A stretch of 24,375 bases of DNA from RGIG8597 sp045133795 (GTDB taxonomy: Bacteria; Spirochaetota; GWE2-31-10): NCBI GenBank assembly GCA_045133795.1, contig JBGUUT010000032.1, forward strand, positions 1 to 24,375. The letters run 5' to 3'. The notes under the pieces are model-generated. The model was not told the DNA's origin and ran no database searches. It worked only from the letters and a program-made list of their open reading frames with translations. The number at the start of each line of letters is the position of its first letter. Positions within the stretch are counted from its first letter, which is position 1. The translations under genes and the position numbers were made by a program. This document shows positions 16,107 through 24,315 of this stretch, piece after piece.

Positions 16107-16865
16107 CTATTTTTTTGTACGCAAAGTTTTCAATTGCGTACTCATCATTTCTTTCAATTTTTTATATGTTTCAATATATTGGTTATTCTCTTCAACTATA
16201 GTTTGACTGTTTTCATCAGCAGCCAACTTTGCATTCTGAGCCAAATATCCGTCAATAATCAATTGAGCTACGTTATAAATATCGGTCTTATTTCCAATTT
16301 GATCTTTTTTCAAAACTGCAATACGCTTTTTATCATCCGCACTTTTTGTTTCGCCATTCGCATATTTTTGTTCAATCATACTTTCAATTGTTTCATCTTT
16401 ATATAAAAGACTGTTCAACAAATAAATATAATCTTCTACCGATAAGTTTTCGTTTTCACGATAACGAAACAAAATTGTCAATGCATCCAAATTTTCCATT
16501 GAATAATAATTTCTTGCCGCACTTGTCGGAGTTGAAATCGGAACAATATTTCCTGATAAAGTTTCCATAAATTTTCCGGTTGTACTGTCACGCATTAAAA
16601 AATACGCACGATACAAACCATTTTTCTTTGTCCGAACAAAAAACTCTATGAAATTACTTTTACCCAATCGTGAAATCTTATCATTTAAAAACATATGAAT
16701 CGCACGTTCACTGCTCAAAACGGAACTGTCTCGATAAATCATCAATTCATTGTTTTTCATATAAGTCATTATTTGCACTATATAATCTTGAATCGCATTT
16801 TGTGCCCAAGTCGACATTGTCACACAAAACAATAACGCAATCACAAAAAAACTTTTTTTTCTCAC
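16107..16865 (-). CDS. Exported protein of unknown function
   Basis: I do not recognise a family. The 252-residue product begins with a clear Sec signal peptide (MRKKSFFVIALLFCVTMSTWAQ; cleavage after about residue 21 or 22), so it is probably periplasmic. The mature part has no cysteine and is rich in Asn, Lys, Glu and Tyr. It includes a central, probably beta, section (NFIEFFVRTKKNGLYRAYFL) and a mainly helical C-terminal half ending in a basic KTLRTKK tail. The start is GTG with GGAG six bases upstream, 16 bases after lysC, so the two genes are probably co-transcribed. Its position beside secA may be incidental. Confidence 0.75.
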   Translation of the reverse strand: MRKKSFFVIALLFCVTMSTWAQNAIQDYIVQIMTYMKNNELMIYRDSSVLSSERAIHMFLNDKISRLGKSNFIEFFVRTKKNGLYRAYFLMRDSTTGKFMETLSGNIVPISTPTSAARNYYSMENLDALTILFRYRENENLSVEDYIYLLNSLLYKDETIESMIEQKYANGETKSADDKKRIAVLKKDQIGNKTDIYNVAQLIIDGYLAQNAKLAADENSQTIVEENNQYIETYKKLKEMMSTQLKTLRTKK

Positions 16866-16881
16866 AGTTTTCTCCGCTCAA

Positions 16882-18303
16882 TTAAGCTTGAAAAAATTCT
16901 TCATAAAGAACTTCTACTGCTTTTTTTGATTTAGAATAATCTTCTTCGTCCTTAAAACATACAATTACGTTTCTTTCACTCGGACCTTGGTCTACAATCT
17001 CAATATTAATTCCGGCATTAGACAAACTTGTAGCAATACGTCCTAATGTTCCGACAGACTTTCTCATCCCCTGTCCTACAACACACATCAAAGAACGGTT
17101 ACGACTGATTTTTACTTTATCAGCTTTTAATTGATGTTTCAAATATTCATTAAATTCTTCAAAATCAATTTCTTTACGTACAGATTCACTTATTCCGAAA
17201 TGAATAGATTTTTCTTTAAAATCGCTTTCTTTCGCCAAAATAGCAATCGTATCAATACTTGTCGCAATTTGTTCAATACTGATTCTGTTTTCTCTGAATA
17301 ATGCCATTACTTTTTCAGCGAAACCGATTTCTTCATTCATCATTCGTTTTTCAATATTAATTACACAAATTCCTTTCAAGCCTGCAATTCCGATTACCGG
17401 ACGATTTTCGATATGTTCTCTGTCATGAACAATCAAAGTTCCGCGACTGTCCGGTTTCAATAAGTTTTTAATATTTACAGGAATTCCTGCATTCATAACC
17501 GGCAACATTGCTTCCTGATGAAGTACATTAAAACTGATATATGAAAGCTCTCTGATTTCCTTGTAAGTAACTTCATTCATCAATTCCGGATTCTTTACGA
17601 TTCTCGGGTCTGCACAATAAATTCCGTCAACATCTTTCCAGTTTTCATAAAGAGTTGCATCTATAGCTGCTGCAATATCGGCAGCAGTTTTATCTGTTCC
17701 GCCGCGACTGTAAATCATCGGCTCTCCGCGATTACTGATTGCAAAGAAACCGGGATAAACAATAATTCCGTCCATATCTTTAAGACGTGATAAATTATTG
17801 TAAGACTCCGGCAATATATGACCGTCTAAAGGATTTCCGCCCAAGTAATGTCCCATTTCACGAGGGTCTACATAACGAGCTTTCAATTTTCTGATTTCTT
17901 TCAAATAATAAGCGTCAAGGCGTGAGAATAATTCCTCACCGGAACCGATAATCAATGCACGGAAATGATCCGGAGATAAAGATTCTTTCATCGGTAGACG
18001 TTCTTCCAATAATTTCAAAACTCCGTCTATTACATCTTCCGGAACGCCCAACGGTTTAAAAACCGTATAATGATTCAATTTAATTTTCTCTAAAATGTCT
18101 TCCGGGAAAGCACCTGTTTTCAAAGCAGCTTCTGCTCCTTCCGTCAAAAGGTCTGTTACTTTCGGTAAACCTTCAACTTTCCCTATCGCAGAATTAACTT
18201 TTATTTTTCTATCATGATTTTTTTCAAACAAATCAGCAGCTAGTTTTACATTTTCAGCACTGGCATTAGCCCATCCACCAAATTTGGCAACGATATATCC
18301 CAT
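16882..18303 (-). CDS. lysC: Aspartate kinase
   Basis: Aspartate kinase phosphorylates aspartate, the first step toward lysine, diaminopimelate, threonine and methionine. The 473-residue monofunctional enzyme starts MGYIVAKFGGWANASAENV, with the KFGG nucleotide motif at 7-10. It carries YSRGGTDKTAADIAAAID and the ENWKDVDGIYCADPRI segment. Two ACT regions occupy the C-terminal part (for example GQGMRKSVGTLGRIATSLSN), the usual place for feedback control. I chose the ATG at 18303 because AAGGAAG lies eight bases before it; an upstream ATG at 18333 would add ten residues through that site. A good promoter lies about 77 bases upstream. Which isozyme symbol fits best is not certain. Confidence 0.92.
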   Translation of the reverse strand: MGYIVAKFGGWANASAENVKLAADLFEKNHDRKIKVNSAIGKVEGLPKVTDLLTEGAEAALKTGAFPEDILEKIKLNHYTVFKPLGVPEDVIDGVLKLLEERLPMKESLSPDHFRALIIGSGEELFSRLDAYYLKEIRKLKARYVDPREMGHYLGGNPLDGHILPESYNNLSRLKDMDGIIVYPGFFAISNRGEPMIYSRGGTDKTAADIAAAIDATLYENWKDVDGIYCADPRIVKNPELMNEVTYKEIRELSYISFNVLHQEAMLPVMNAGIPVNIKNLLKPDSRGTLIVHDREHIENRPVIGIAGLKGICVINIEKRMMNEEIGFAEKVMALFRENRISIEQIATSIDTIAILAKESDFKEKSIHFGISESVRKEIDFEEFNEYLKHQLKADKVKISRNRSLMCVVGQGMRKSVGTLGRIATSLSNAGINIEIVDQGPSERNVIVCFKDEEDYSKSKKAVEVLYEEFFQA

Positions 18304-18379
18304 AATATATACTTCCTTTTTTAAAAATTGCATTACGCTAAATACAAATACCCTTTTTCATGTATTAATATTTTTGGCG

Positions 18380-18408
18380 ACTATATGATATTTTAAATTA
18401 AAACGCAA
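18380..18408 (-). promoter_or_regulatory. Promoter of the lysC transcription unit
   Basis: On the minus strand TTGCGT (18408-18403) and TATAGT (18385-18380) are separated by exactly 17 bases. The implied transcript has a leader of roughly 70 bases before lysC. I see no lysine riboswitch, for which this leader is too short. Confidence 0.55.
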
Positions 18409-18509
18409 TATTTAAGATTTTCCTTAATTATTCTCTGACATTTTTAACTGTTAATTCCGAATATTAAACCGGCAGTAATTTTAAATACTTTCATTAAATA
18501 ACTTAAAGT

Positions 18510-18538
18510 TTGAAATTATGCGGATGTTATGTTATCCT
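18510..18538 (+). promoter_or_regulatory. Promoter of the PilZ gene
   Basis: TTGAAA (18510-18515) and TATCCT (18533-18538) are 17 bases apart, and the PilZ ATG follows 25 bases after the second box. It diverges from the lysC promoter about 100 bases away; the AT-rich stretch between them shows nothing else I can name. Confidence 0.5.
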
Positions 18539-18563
18539 TTTAGCAATATTTACAGAGGTAATT

Positions 18564-18896
18564 ATGTTAACTCCTAAAAACTCAAACAGAAGAAAAAATA
18601 CTCGTTTTGAATTAAATGTTGACGGACATTATTTTTATAAAGAAAACTGGATTAAATGCAAAATTTACGACCTTAACATAAACGGTGCATGTCTTTGGTT
18701 AAAACAATCATTTGTTATCGGGGATATTATAAAATTGCGATTTGGAACAAATGAAACTGAAGTAAATGTATTTGACACTGTTGTTGCAAATGTTAACGGC
18801 CCCAGAATAGGAATTCAATTTGTCAATCTTGACGAATTTGACCGTACTTTTATAAACAAAGTTATCAGTGCCAAATCTAAATATTTTAAAATGTAA
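18564..18896 (+). CDS. PilZ domain protein (probable cyclic-di-GMP receptor)
   Basis: The 110-residue product is a single PilZ domain. The N-terminal RRKNTRFEL supplies the RxxxR motif (Arg10, Arg14). DLNINGACL (36-44) matches the D/NxSxxG motif with Asn in place of Ser. Both motifs contact c-di-GMP in characterised PilZ proteins, so binding is likely but inferred. There is no signal peptide or membrane segment. The start is the ATG at 18564, preceded by AGAGG. A TTG at 18510 would extend the frame through the promoter and is rejected. It is one of only two plus-strand genes and converges on the FHA gene, with 17 bases between their stops. Confidence 0.85.
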   Translation: MLTPKNSNRRKNTRFELNVDGHYFYKENWIKCKIYDLNINGACLWLKQSFVIGDIIKLRFGTNETEVNVFDTVVANVNGPRIGIQFVNLDEFDRTFINKVISAKSKYFKM

Positions 18897-18913
18897 GCTG
18901 CAATCTTAAAAAA

Positions 18914-19288
18914 TTATTGTTTCAAAGTAAGAACCGTTGTTCCGACTTTTATTCTGTCTCCATTTTTTAATTTTACTTTTTTATTAGAAGTAATTTTTAC
19001 ATCATTGATAAATGTTCCGTTTGAACTATCCGTATCTTTAAGATAAACACAGTTATTTTCAAACGTAATGACAGCGTGAAATCTTGAAGCTTTTGGATCT
19101 GCAACTACAATTTGATTAGTTTTATCACGCCCTATAGAAAAACATTTATTAGATAAAGGTCTACTCTGTCCCCCAACTTCCAAATGCGGTACTGTTGATT
19201 TTGCATTAATCATCGCATTCTTTCTGATATCTTTAGGGTCATTTACTAAAAACTTTCCTGTTTCCTGTGTAAAAAGATTTTTTCCCAT
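18914..19288 (-). CDS. FHA domain protein
   Basis: This is a 124-residue cytosolic protein with a short N-terminal extension (1-47) and one forkhead-associated domain (about 48-124). The phosphothreonine-binding residues are present: FSIGRDKTNQIVV (Arg54), SRFH (Ser69, Arg70, His71) and DTDSSNGTFIND (Asn90). FHA domains bind phosphothreonine peptides made by Ser/Thr kinases, but no kinase is in the window. The extension contains the threonines Thr7, Thr10 and Thr32, which might be a phosphorylated tail; that is speculation. ATG with AGGAGAG upstream; it lies 10 bases after the DUF1361 gene and probably shares its transcript. Confidence 0.88.
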   Translation of the reverse strand: MGKNLFTQETGKFLVNDPKDIRKNAMINAKSTVPHLEVGGQSRPLSNKCFSIGRDKTNQIVVADPKASRFHAVITFENNCVYLKDTDSSNGTFINDVKITSNKKVKLKNGDRIKVGTTVLTLKQ

Positions 19289-19298
19289 AATAGCTCTC

Positions 19299-19961
19299 CT
19301 AATTATTGACTTTATTCACACCAAATAAATTCGGCAACAAAGTACGATAAAATATAGATAAACATTCATATAATATGATAATCACGAAATAAAAATACAT
19401 TATGTAAAAATAAAATCCCGGATTTCCGAGTTGTTCCAACAAACTTCGAAACATAGACGAAAAATGCAATATTATATCCCATGAATTATAACGACAATTT
19501 CGCCCTAAAAATACTCCGAACGCCATAAATAGCGGTATTAAGAATTTCAACAACAAAATATTTGTTCTTTTTACATTTATACTTTGTAGAAAAAACAAAA
19601 ACTTTCGAAAAGCAATTGTATAACAACTCATTCCTAAAAAAATAAAAACAACATATTGAGGTATTAATCCATATAAAATTTGAGCATCTGTTAAATTAAA
19701 ATACTTATAATCTCTTATTTGCCGAATTAAATGTATTAAATCAGTTATCGTATAAGGTGCATTCGGTAAAAAAATAAAAAATACCAACATCGCCAAAATA
19801 TGCATAATTCTAAAAGAAACAGCCAACACATTATGTTCAATATGTTTTACCCACAATGATTTTCGAAAAATAATTAACGACAATACCATTGGAAAAATAG
19901 CTAAAACAAGATTAATTCCCATCCATGTAACAATATTCTCTAAAAAAACAGAACTAATCAC
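19299..19961 (-). CDS. DUF1361 family membrane protein
   Basis: The 220-residue protein has about six hydrophobic segments and the two conserved blocks of DUF1361: FLPNAPYTITDLIHL (64-78) and GRNCRYNSWDII (153-164). The function of the family is not known; the conserved Asp, His, Arg and Asn in membrane-edge loops suggest an active or binding site. The start is GTG, with AAAGGTGA eight bases upstream; the first ATG (Met14) would remove part of the first membrane helix. A promoter lies just upstream, and the FHA gene follows in the same direction. Confidence 0.8.
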   Translation of the reverse strand: MISSVFLENIVTWMGINLVLAIFPMVLSLIIFRKSLWVKHIEHNVLAVSFRIMHILAMLVFFIFLPNAPYTITDLIHLIRQIRDYKYFNLTDAQILYGLIPQYVVFIFLGMSCYTIAFRKFLFFLQSINVKRTNILLLKFLIPLFMAFGVFLGRNCRYNSWDIILHFSSMFRSLLEQLGNPGFYFYIMYFYFVIIILYECLSIFYRTLLPNLFGVNKVNN

Positions 19962-20008
19962 AGATTATTTCACCTTTCTATTTTGAACTAATACTAAAAA
20001 CGGCCATT

Positions 20009-20036
20009 ACTATAGAAAACTATAATTTTTTCACAA
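20009..20036 (-). promoter_or_regulatory. Promoter of the DUF1361-FHA unit
   Basis: On the minus strand TTGTGA (20036-20031) and TATAGT (20014-20009) are 16 bases apart, directly after the rsgA stop. A small inverted repeat (TATAG/CTATA, 20011-20024) overlaps the -10 box. No clear terminator separates rsgA from this unit. Confidence 0.45.
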
Positions 20037-20996
20037 TTATTTTAATCCCATCTTTGCATCTGCCAATTTCAAAACCGTTTCTCTCATTCGTAAATAACTT
20101 TCGTAACGGAAATCTTCTATTTTTCCGTCTTCTACCGCTTTTATTATTCCGCAATCCGGTTCTTGAATATGCTGACAATCTGAAAATCGACAATTACAAT
20201 ACGGTCGAAAATCTCTAAATCCCAAAGCTAAATCTTCCGGTTTATCAAGAAAAACCGAAAATTCTCGTACTCCCGGAGTATCAATAATTCGTCCGCCGAA
20301 AGACAACTGATATGCACAAGCTCTGGTTGTTGTATGCGTTCCGCGATTAAATTTTTTACTGACCTCTCCAACCTGAATCTTTTTATTTTCCAATTCCGGA
20401 GCAATTGTTCTTACCAATGTGCTTTTACCTACTCCGGAACGTCCGTTAAAACTACAAGTTTTATCTTTTAAAACAGCACGCAGTTCTTCAATTCCTTGAC
20501 CGGTTACTGTGGATGTCACTAAAGTCGGATATCCTAATCGCTCATAAGTTTGTCTGATTCTTTTAAATTCATCAGGGTCTTCCCCTTCTAATAAATCAAA
20601 TTTATTGAATACAACCATCGCCGGAATATTCATCAAATCTGCAGTAAACAAACAACGGTCGATAAAAAACGGTCGTAACGGAGGCGAAACAACACTATCC
20701 ACTACAATCAACCAATCCACATTTGCTACCAAGGTTTGAACGACACGTCCGCCGGCTTTTAATCTTGTAAATTCATTTTTACGTTTTAAACGTTGTAAAA
20801 TAACACCTTCACTATCAGATGTTTTTTCAAATTCCACATAATCTCCGGCAACAATCGGAGAAGCTTCATTTCTTCCTTTTAAATCAAAACCACTATCTAA
20901 ACGCTTACTTTTAATTACACACTTATATTCTTTCCCGTCAGAACCTTCTACATAGAAAATAGATCTGACTCCCCACAGTACTAAACCTTTTTCCAT
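20037..20996 (-). CDS. rsgA: Ribosome small subunit-dependent GTPase RsgA
   Basis: RsgA is a circularly permuted GTPase that checks late maturation of the 30S subunit. The 319-residue protein has an N-terminal OB-fold, then the motifs in the permuted order: NKFD (131-134, G4), the P-loop GRSGVGKST (185-193, G1), a switch with RGTHTTTRA, and DTPG (239-242, G3). A C-terminal zinc-binding module CRFSDCQHIQEPDC has ligands Cys269, Cys274, His276 and Cys282. The ATG lies within the last codons of murI (16-base overlap), with GAGGATGGGAC just before it. It is last in the unit that begins with pta. Confidence 0.95.
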   Translation of the reverse strand: MEKGLVLWGVRSIFYVEGSDGKEYKCVIKSKRLDSGFDLKGRNEASPIVAGDYVEFEKTSDSEGVILQRLKRKNEFTRLKAGGRVVQTLVANVDWLIVVDSVVSPPLRPFFIDRCLFTADLMNIPAMVVFNKFDLLEGEDPDEFKRIRQTYERLGYPTLVTSTVTGQGIEELRAVLKDKTCSFNGRSGVGKSTLVRTIAPELENKKIQVGEVSKKFNRGTHTTTRACAYQLSFGGRIIDTPGVREFSVFLDKPEDLALGFRDFRPYCNCRFSDCQHIQEPDCGIIKAVEDGKIEDFRYESYLRMRETVLKLADAKMGLK

Positions 20997-21787
20997 GTCC
21001 CATCCTCTACAAATATTTCTTCAAACCAATTATAACGATGATTCCAACGTTTATATTGTTCTGCACGGCTAATATCATTAAGATACAAACGATTAGAATT
21101 CGATTTTAATGAATTATCTGAATCCGATAATAAAGACAAAATTCTACGAGTAACACCATCGCAAGAATCTATAATTCGAACTTTCCCTTTGAAAAAATCA
21201 TCGAGTCCATCTTTTAAAAAAGTATAATGAGTACATCCCAAAACCAAAGTATCAATATTTTTATCTGCAAAAAAAGCTAAATCATCTTCAAGCAATTTTT
21301 GCAATTCATCTCCAGTAACTTCTTTCTCTACAGCCGTAGCAAGATGTTCCGTACCGCAAATATATACATTTGAATCAGATGCAAATCTATCTGCCAAGTC
21401 TGACAAATAATTTTGCTTTACACTGGTTTTAGTTGCAATAACACCGATATTTCCATTTTTGGTTAACTCTGCCGCAGTTTTTATTGCAGGAACCGTCCCT
21501 ACCACAGGGACATCCACGACAGCACGAAGTTTGTCAATCGCTGAAATCGAAGCTGTATTACAAGCAATAACAATCATTTTCACAGAAAACTGTGAGATTG
21601 CAAACTTATAAATCTCTTCTAAAAAACCGGCAATTTCATGAACACTTTTTTCTCCGTACGGAAAATGTTTTGCATCTGCATAAAAAGCAATCGGATATTT
21701 GCATTTCTTTTTTATCAACATATCCATTACCGACATTCCGCCAAGCCCGGAGTCGATAAAAAGAATATACTCATCGGTAATATTCAT
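20981..21787 (-). CDS. murI: Glutamate racemase
   Basis: MurI converts L- to D-glutamate for peptidoglycan. The 268-residue protein has FIDSGLGGMSV at the N-terminus, FYADAKHFPYGEK, IACNTAS with catalytic Cys76, VVGTVPAIKTA and LGCTHY with catalytic Cys185. Both cysteines of the two-base mechanism are therefore present. The ATG overlaps the stop of the preceding lipoprotein gene as TAATG, and rsgA begins inside its 3' end, so three genes are translationally linked. UppS, encoded in the earlier operon, works in the same cell-wall pathway. Confidence 0.95.
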   Translation of the reverse strand: MNITDEYILFIDSGLGGMSVMDMLIKKKCKYPIAFYADAKHFPYGEKSVHEIAGFLEEIYKFAISQFSVKMIVIACNTASISAIDKLRAVVDVPVVGTVPAIKTAAELTKNGNIGVIATKTSVKQNYLSDLADRFASDSNVYICGTEHLATAVEKEVTGDELQKLLEDDLAFFADKNIDTLVLGCTHYTFLKDGLDDFFKGKVRIIDSCDGVTRRILSLLSDSDNSLKSNSNRLYLNDISRAEQYKRWNHRYNWFEEIFVEDGTWKKV

Positions 21788-23142
21788 TATGGCTTTAACC
21801 CCCGCTCCTTCATTAATAGAAGCAATGCATTATCTGCAATTTGTAAGTTATTTCGTTTCACCAAATCTTGATATAATTGATATCTTGCGGTTTGTATTTT
21901 TTTATCTTGAACTTTTTGTTCGATAAACTTTTTAACTTCCGCAATCGGTTGCACAAAATTCTTTCCGTTTTCATCTTTAAAAGTAAAAAGAGTCGTCAAG
22001 TTTTTATCATAGAATTCCTGTATTTCTACTTCTGTAACCGGTTCAAGATTTTTGTTTCTATCAATATACTCATTCATTAGATAATAATCACAAGCACTTT
22101 TTGCTTGTTTTTTAAAATCTTCAGACTCTAGAAGCTCCGGACTTTCCATTTTTACTTCTAAAACCAATTTAGCCGCCATATCACGAACTTTCAATTTTAA
22201 TTCACTTTTTGTCGGTGTCGGGAAGCCATTCTTACGTAAATCTGCAACCATTTGATTTATTTCAGACATTGTAATTTTACGCCCTTTATAAATCACAACT
22301 TCCGCATTTTCATTTGAAGAACCGATATTATCTTCTAGAATTTCTAAATCTCTTTCTTCAAGAAGATTTCCATACCAGATATTTTCAAGATTTTCTTGTT
22401 TTTGAGCATAAATTGTATCATACAATTTCCGATCTCTAAAAAGTTCATTCATATCCGCTTTTTCGATTGAATTTACCCACAATAAATGAAGTCCCGCATA
22501 AGTCTCAACAATATCGGAAATACTTTTTACATCTATCTTCTCCAACACTTGATCAATGGCACTGTCCATAATTCCAAGACGAATTCTACCTACATATCCA
22601 CCATCATAAGAAGTTGCATCTTCCGAATATTTCTTCGCACAAGCCATAAAATCATCCAGTGTTTTTATTTCTGTCGATAAACGCTTCAATAATTTTCTGG
22701 ATTGCTCAATCTTTTCATTTTTCAAAGTATTTGTTCTGCAAACAATATGATAAAGTTCATAAATCGTAGAATATTTGGCATAATCACCTTCTACAACTTT
22801 AATTTTATCAAGAACATTTCTTTTATGTAAAATCTCAAATGCTGTATTACGACGAATAGAAGCTAACTTTTTTTGAACTTCCGGCACATCTAATAAGCCG
22901 CTTTCATTTGCTTCTTTTAATATTATTTGTTCCAACGCAATTTTTCTGACAAATCTAAAATAATCTTCTTTTGTCTGGAGATGATCCAATTCCTGTACAC
23001 TCATTCTACCAATTATTTGCGAAAGTTCATTTTTAGTTACAACTCCGCCATCAAATCCGGCAACTTCTACATTTGCTTTTCCGCAAGAAATTGAACAAAA
23101 TACTAAAAATATAAAAAATAAAGATTGAGCAATAAACTTCAT
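21787..23142 (-). CDS. Parvulin-type peptidyl-prolyl isomerase / SurA-like lipoprotein chaperone
   Basis: The 451-residue product has a spirochaete-type lipoprotein signal (FCSISC, Cys20). After it comes a SurA/PrsA-like helical region (about 26-120: GGVVTKNELSQIIGRM and QIILKEANESGLLDVPEVQ). A parvulin (PpiC) domain follows at about 127-227, with YELYHIVCRT, FMACAKKYSED, GGYVGRIRLG and YAGLHLLWV. The C-terminal half (about 280-435) repeats the scaffold, for example KGRKITMSEINQMVADL and EVEIQEFYDKNLTTLF. It has no second isomerase domain. It probably helps outer-membrane or exported proteins fold in the periplasm, anchored by lipid. It starts three bases after pta, with AGGTG upstream; murI overlaps its stop. 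Confidence 0.85.
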   Translation of the reverse strand: MKFIAQSLFFIFLVFCSISCGKANVEVAGFDGGVVTKNELSQIIGRMSVQELDHLQTKEDYFRFVRKIALEQIILKEANESGLLDVPEVQKKLASIRRNTAFEILHKRNVLDKIKVVEGDYAKYSTIYELYHIVCRTNTLKNEKIEQSRKLLKRLSTEIKTLDDFMACAKKYSEDATSYDGGYVGRIRLGIMDSAIDQVLEKIDVKSISDIVETYAGLHLLWVNSIEKADMNELFRDRKLYDTIYAQKQENLENIWYGNLLEERDLEILEDNIGSSNENAEVVIYKGRKITMSEINQMVADLRKNGFPTPTKSELKLKVRDMAAKLVLEVKMESPELLESEDFKKQAKSACDYYLMNEYIDRNKNLEPVTEVEIQEFYDKNLTTLFTFKDENGKNFVQPIAEVKKFIEQKVQDKKIQTARYQLYQDLVKRNNLQIADNALLLLMKERGLKP

Positions 23143-23145
23143 ATT

Positions 23146-24141
23146 TTACACCTGTACTGATGTGATAGCTATAACATTAACAATATCTTGTACATTACAT
23201 CCGCGAGATAAATCATTTACCGGATGATTTGCCCCTTGCAAAATCGGACCTAAAGCTTCCGCATTACCATAACGTTGTGCAATTTTATAACCTATATTTC
23301 CTGCATCCAATGTAGGGAAAATCAAAACATTTGCCTGACCTGCAACTGTAGAGCCAGGAGCTTTTTTTGCACCAACTTCAGGAACCAAAGCTGCGTCAAA
23401 TTGCATTTCGCCGTCAACATTCAAATCACTTCGTCTATTTTTAAGAATTTCTACTGCAGCCGTAACTTTTTTTGTTTCGTCTGTTTCCGCAGAACCTTTT
23501 GTACTAAAACTCAACATTGCTGTTTTAGAATCTTTACCTGTAAAAGCTTTAAAATTGTCCGATGTAGCTTCTGCAATATCAGCCAATTGTTCTGAATCTG
23601 GATTAGGAATAACTGCACAATCACCAAAGAAAGCCACGCCATCGCTTCCTAAATTTTTATTTGGAGAAACTATCATGAAAAATGAACTTATTGATTTTGT
23701 TCCCGGTTTAGTTCCGACACACTGAATCATAGCACGTAAAGTATGAGCTGTTGTATTTACCGCACCTGCAACCATTCCGTGAGCCAAACCTTTTTCAACC
23801 ATCATTGCACCGAAAAACATATAGTCGGTAGACATTATTTCTTTAGCTTTTTCTAATGTCATTCCTTTTTTTTCTCTTTTCTTTTGAAATTTTGTTACAA
23901 ATTCATCTAAATATTCAGATGTTACAGGATCTTCGCACAATGCAGCAGATAAATCTATCCCCAATTCTTTCGCTTTAGAATCTATTTTTTCACGATTACC
24001 TATTAACATAACACGTGCAATTTTTTCTTTTACTGCAATTGCTGCTGCTTTTAAAACTCTCTCGTCATCAGTCTCCGGCAAAACAATTACCTTATCTAAT
24101 TCCTTTGCTTTCGCTACTATTCCATCAATAAATGCTGACAT
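23146..24141 (-). CDS. pta: Phosphate acetyltransferase
   Basis: Pta interconverts acetyl-CoA and acetyl phosphate, leading with acetate kinase to ATP and acetate in fermentation. The 331-residue protein is the short, single-domain form without the regulatory N-terminal domains of E. coli Pta. Features include DKVIVLPETDDERVLKAA, GMVAGAVNTTAHTLRAMIQ, PEVGAKKAPGSTVAGQANVL and the C-terminal GPILQGANHPVNDLSRGC. The start is the ATG at 24141, with AAAGGAG six bases upstream. The frame stays open to 24324, but that extension crosses the promoter and the 5S rRNA end and is not coding. First gene of the pta-lipoprotein-murI-rsgA unit. Confidence 0.95.
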   Translation of the reverse strand: MSAFIDGIVAKAKELDKVIVLPETDDERVLKAAAIAVKEKIARVMLIGNREKIDSKAKELGIDLSAALCEDPVTSEYLDEFVTKFQKKREKKGMTLEKAKEIMSTDYMFFGAMMVEKGLAHGMVAGAVNTTAHTLRAMIQCVGTKPGTKSISSFFMIVSPNKNLGSDGVAFFGDCAVIPNPDSEQLADIAEATSDNFKAFTGKDSKTAMLSFSTKGSAETDETKKVTAAVEILKNRRSDLNVDGEMQFDAALVPEVGAKKAPGSTVAGQANVLIFPTLDAGNIGYKIAQRYGNAEALGPILQGANHPVNDLSRGCNVQDIVNVIAITSVQV

Positions 24142-24184
24142 TAAATACTCCTTTAAAATAACCATAATCAAATTGACAGTCGGC

Positions 24185-24212
24185 ATCATACCTTTTTTTA
24201 ATAATTTTTCAA
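24185..24212 (-). promoter_or_regulatory. Promoter of the pta unit
   Basis: On the minus strand TTGAAA (24212-24207) and TATGAT (24190-24185) are 16 bases apart, giving a leader of about 35-40 bases before the pta ATG. The remaining bases up to the 5S gene are AT-rich and show nothing else. Confidence 0.55.
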
Positions 24213-24306
24213 ATGAATTGTGTAAAGAAGTATAAAACGAATAAACGAAAAATAGATATACCAGATTTTTTATTCCGAGTTGACATATAGTAAAAAACAT
24301 GAGGGG

Positions 24307-24315
24307 ATAAAAAAA
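24307..24315 (-). terminator. T-tract after the 5S rRNA gene (possible terminator of the rRNA operon)
   Basis: Seven T follow the GCCGGGC end of the 5S gene on the minus strand. The closing helix of 5S rRNA could act as the stem, but its 5' half lies outside the window, so the stem cannot be checked. Confidence 0.35.

Noticed and set aside
18304..18333. Longer lysC start
   Set aside because: The extension covers the AAGGAAG binding site of the ATG at 18303, and the family begins with the KFGG segment right after that ATG.
18304..18380. Lysine riboswitch before lysC
   Set aside because: The leader implied by the promoter is only about 70 bases, far too short, and no matching conserved core is visible.
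18510..18563. Longer PilZ start (TTG)
   Set aside because: The codons lie on the predicted -35 and -10 boxes, and the ATG at 18564 has its own binding site.
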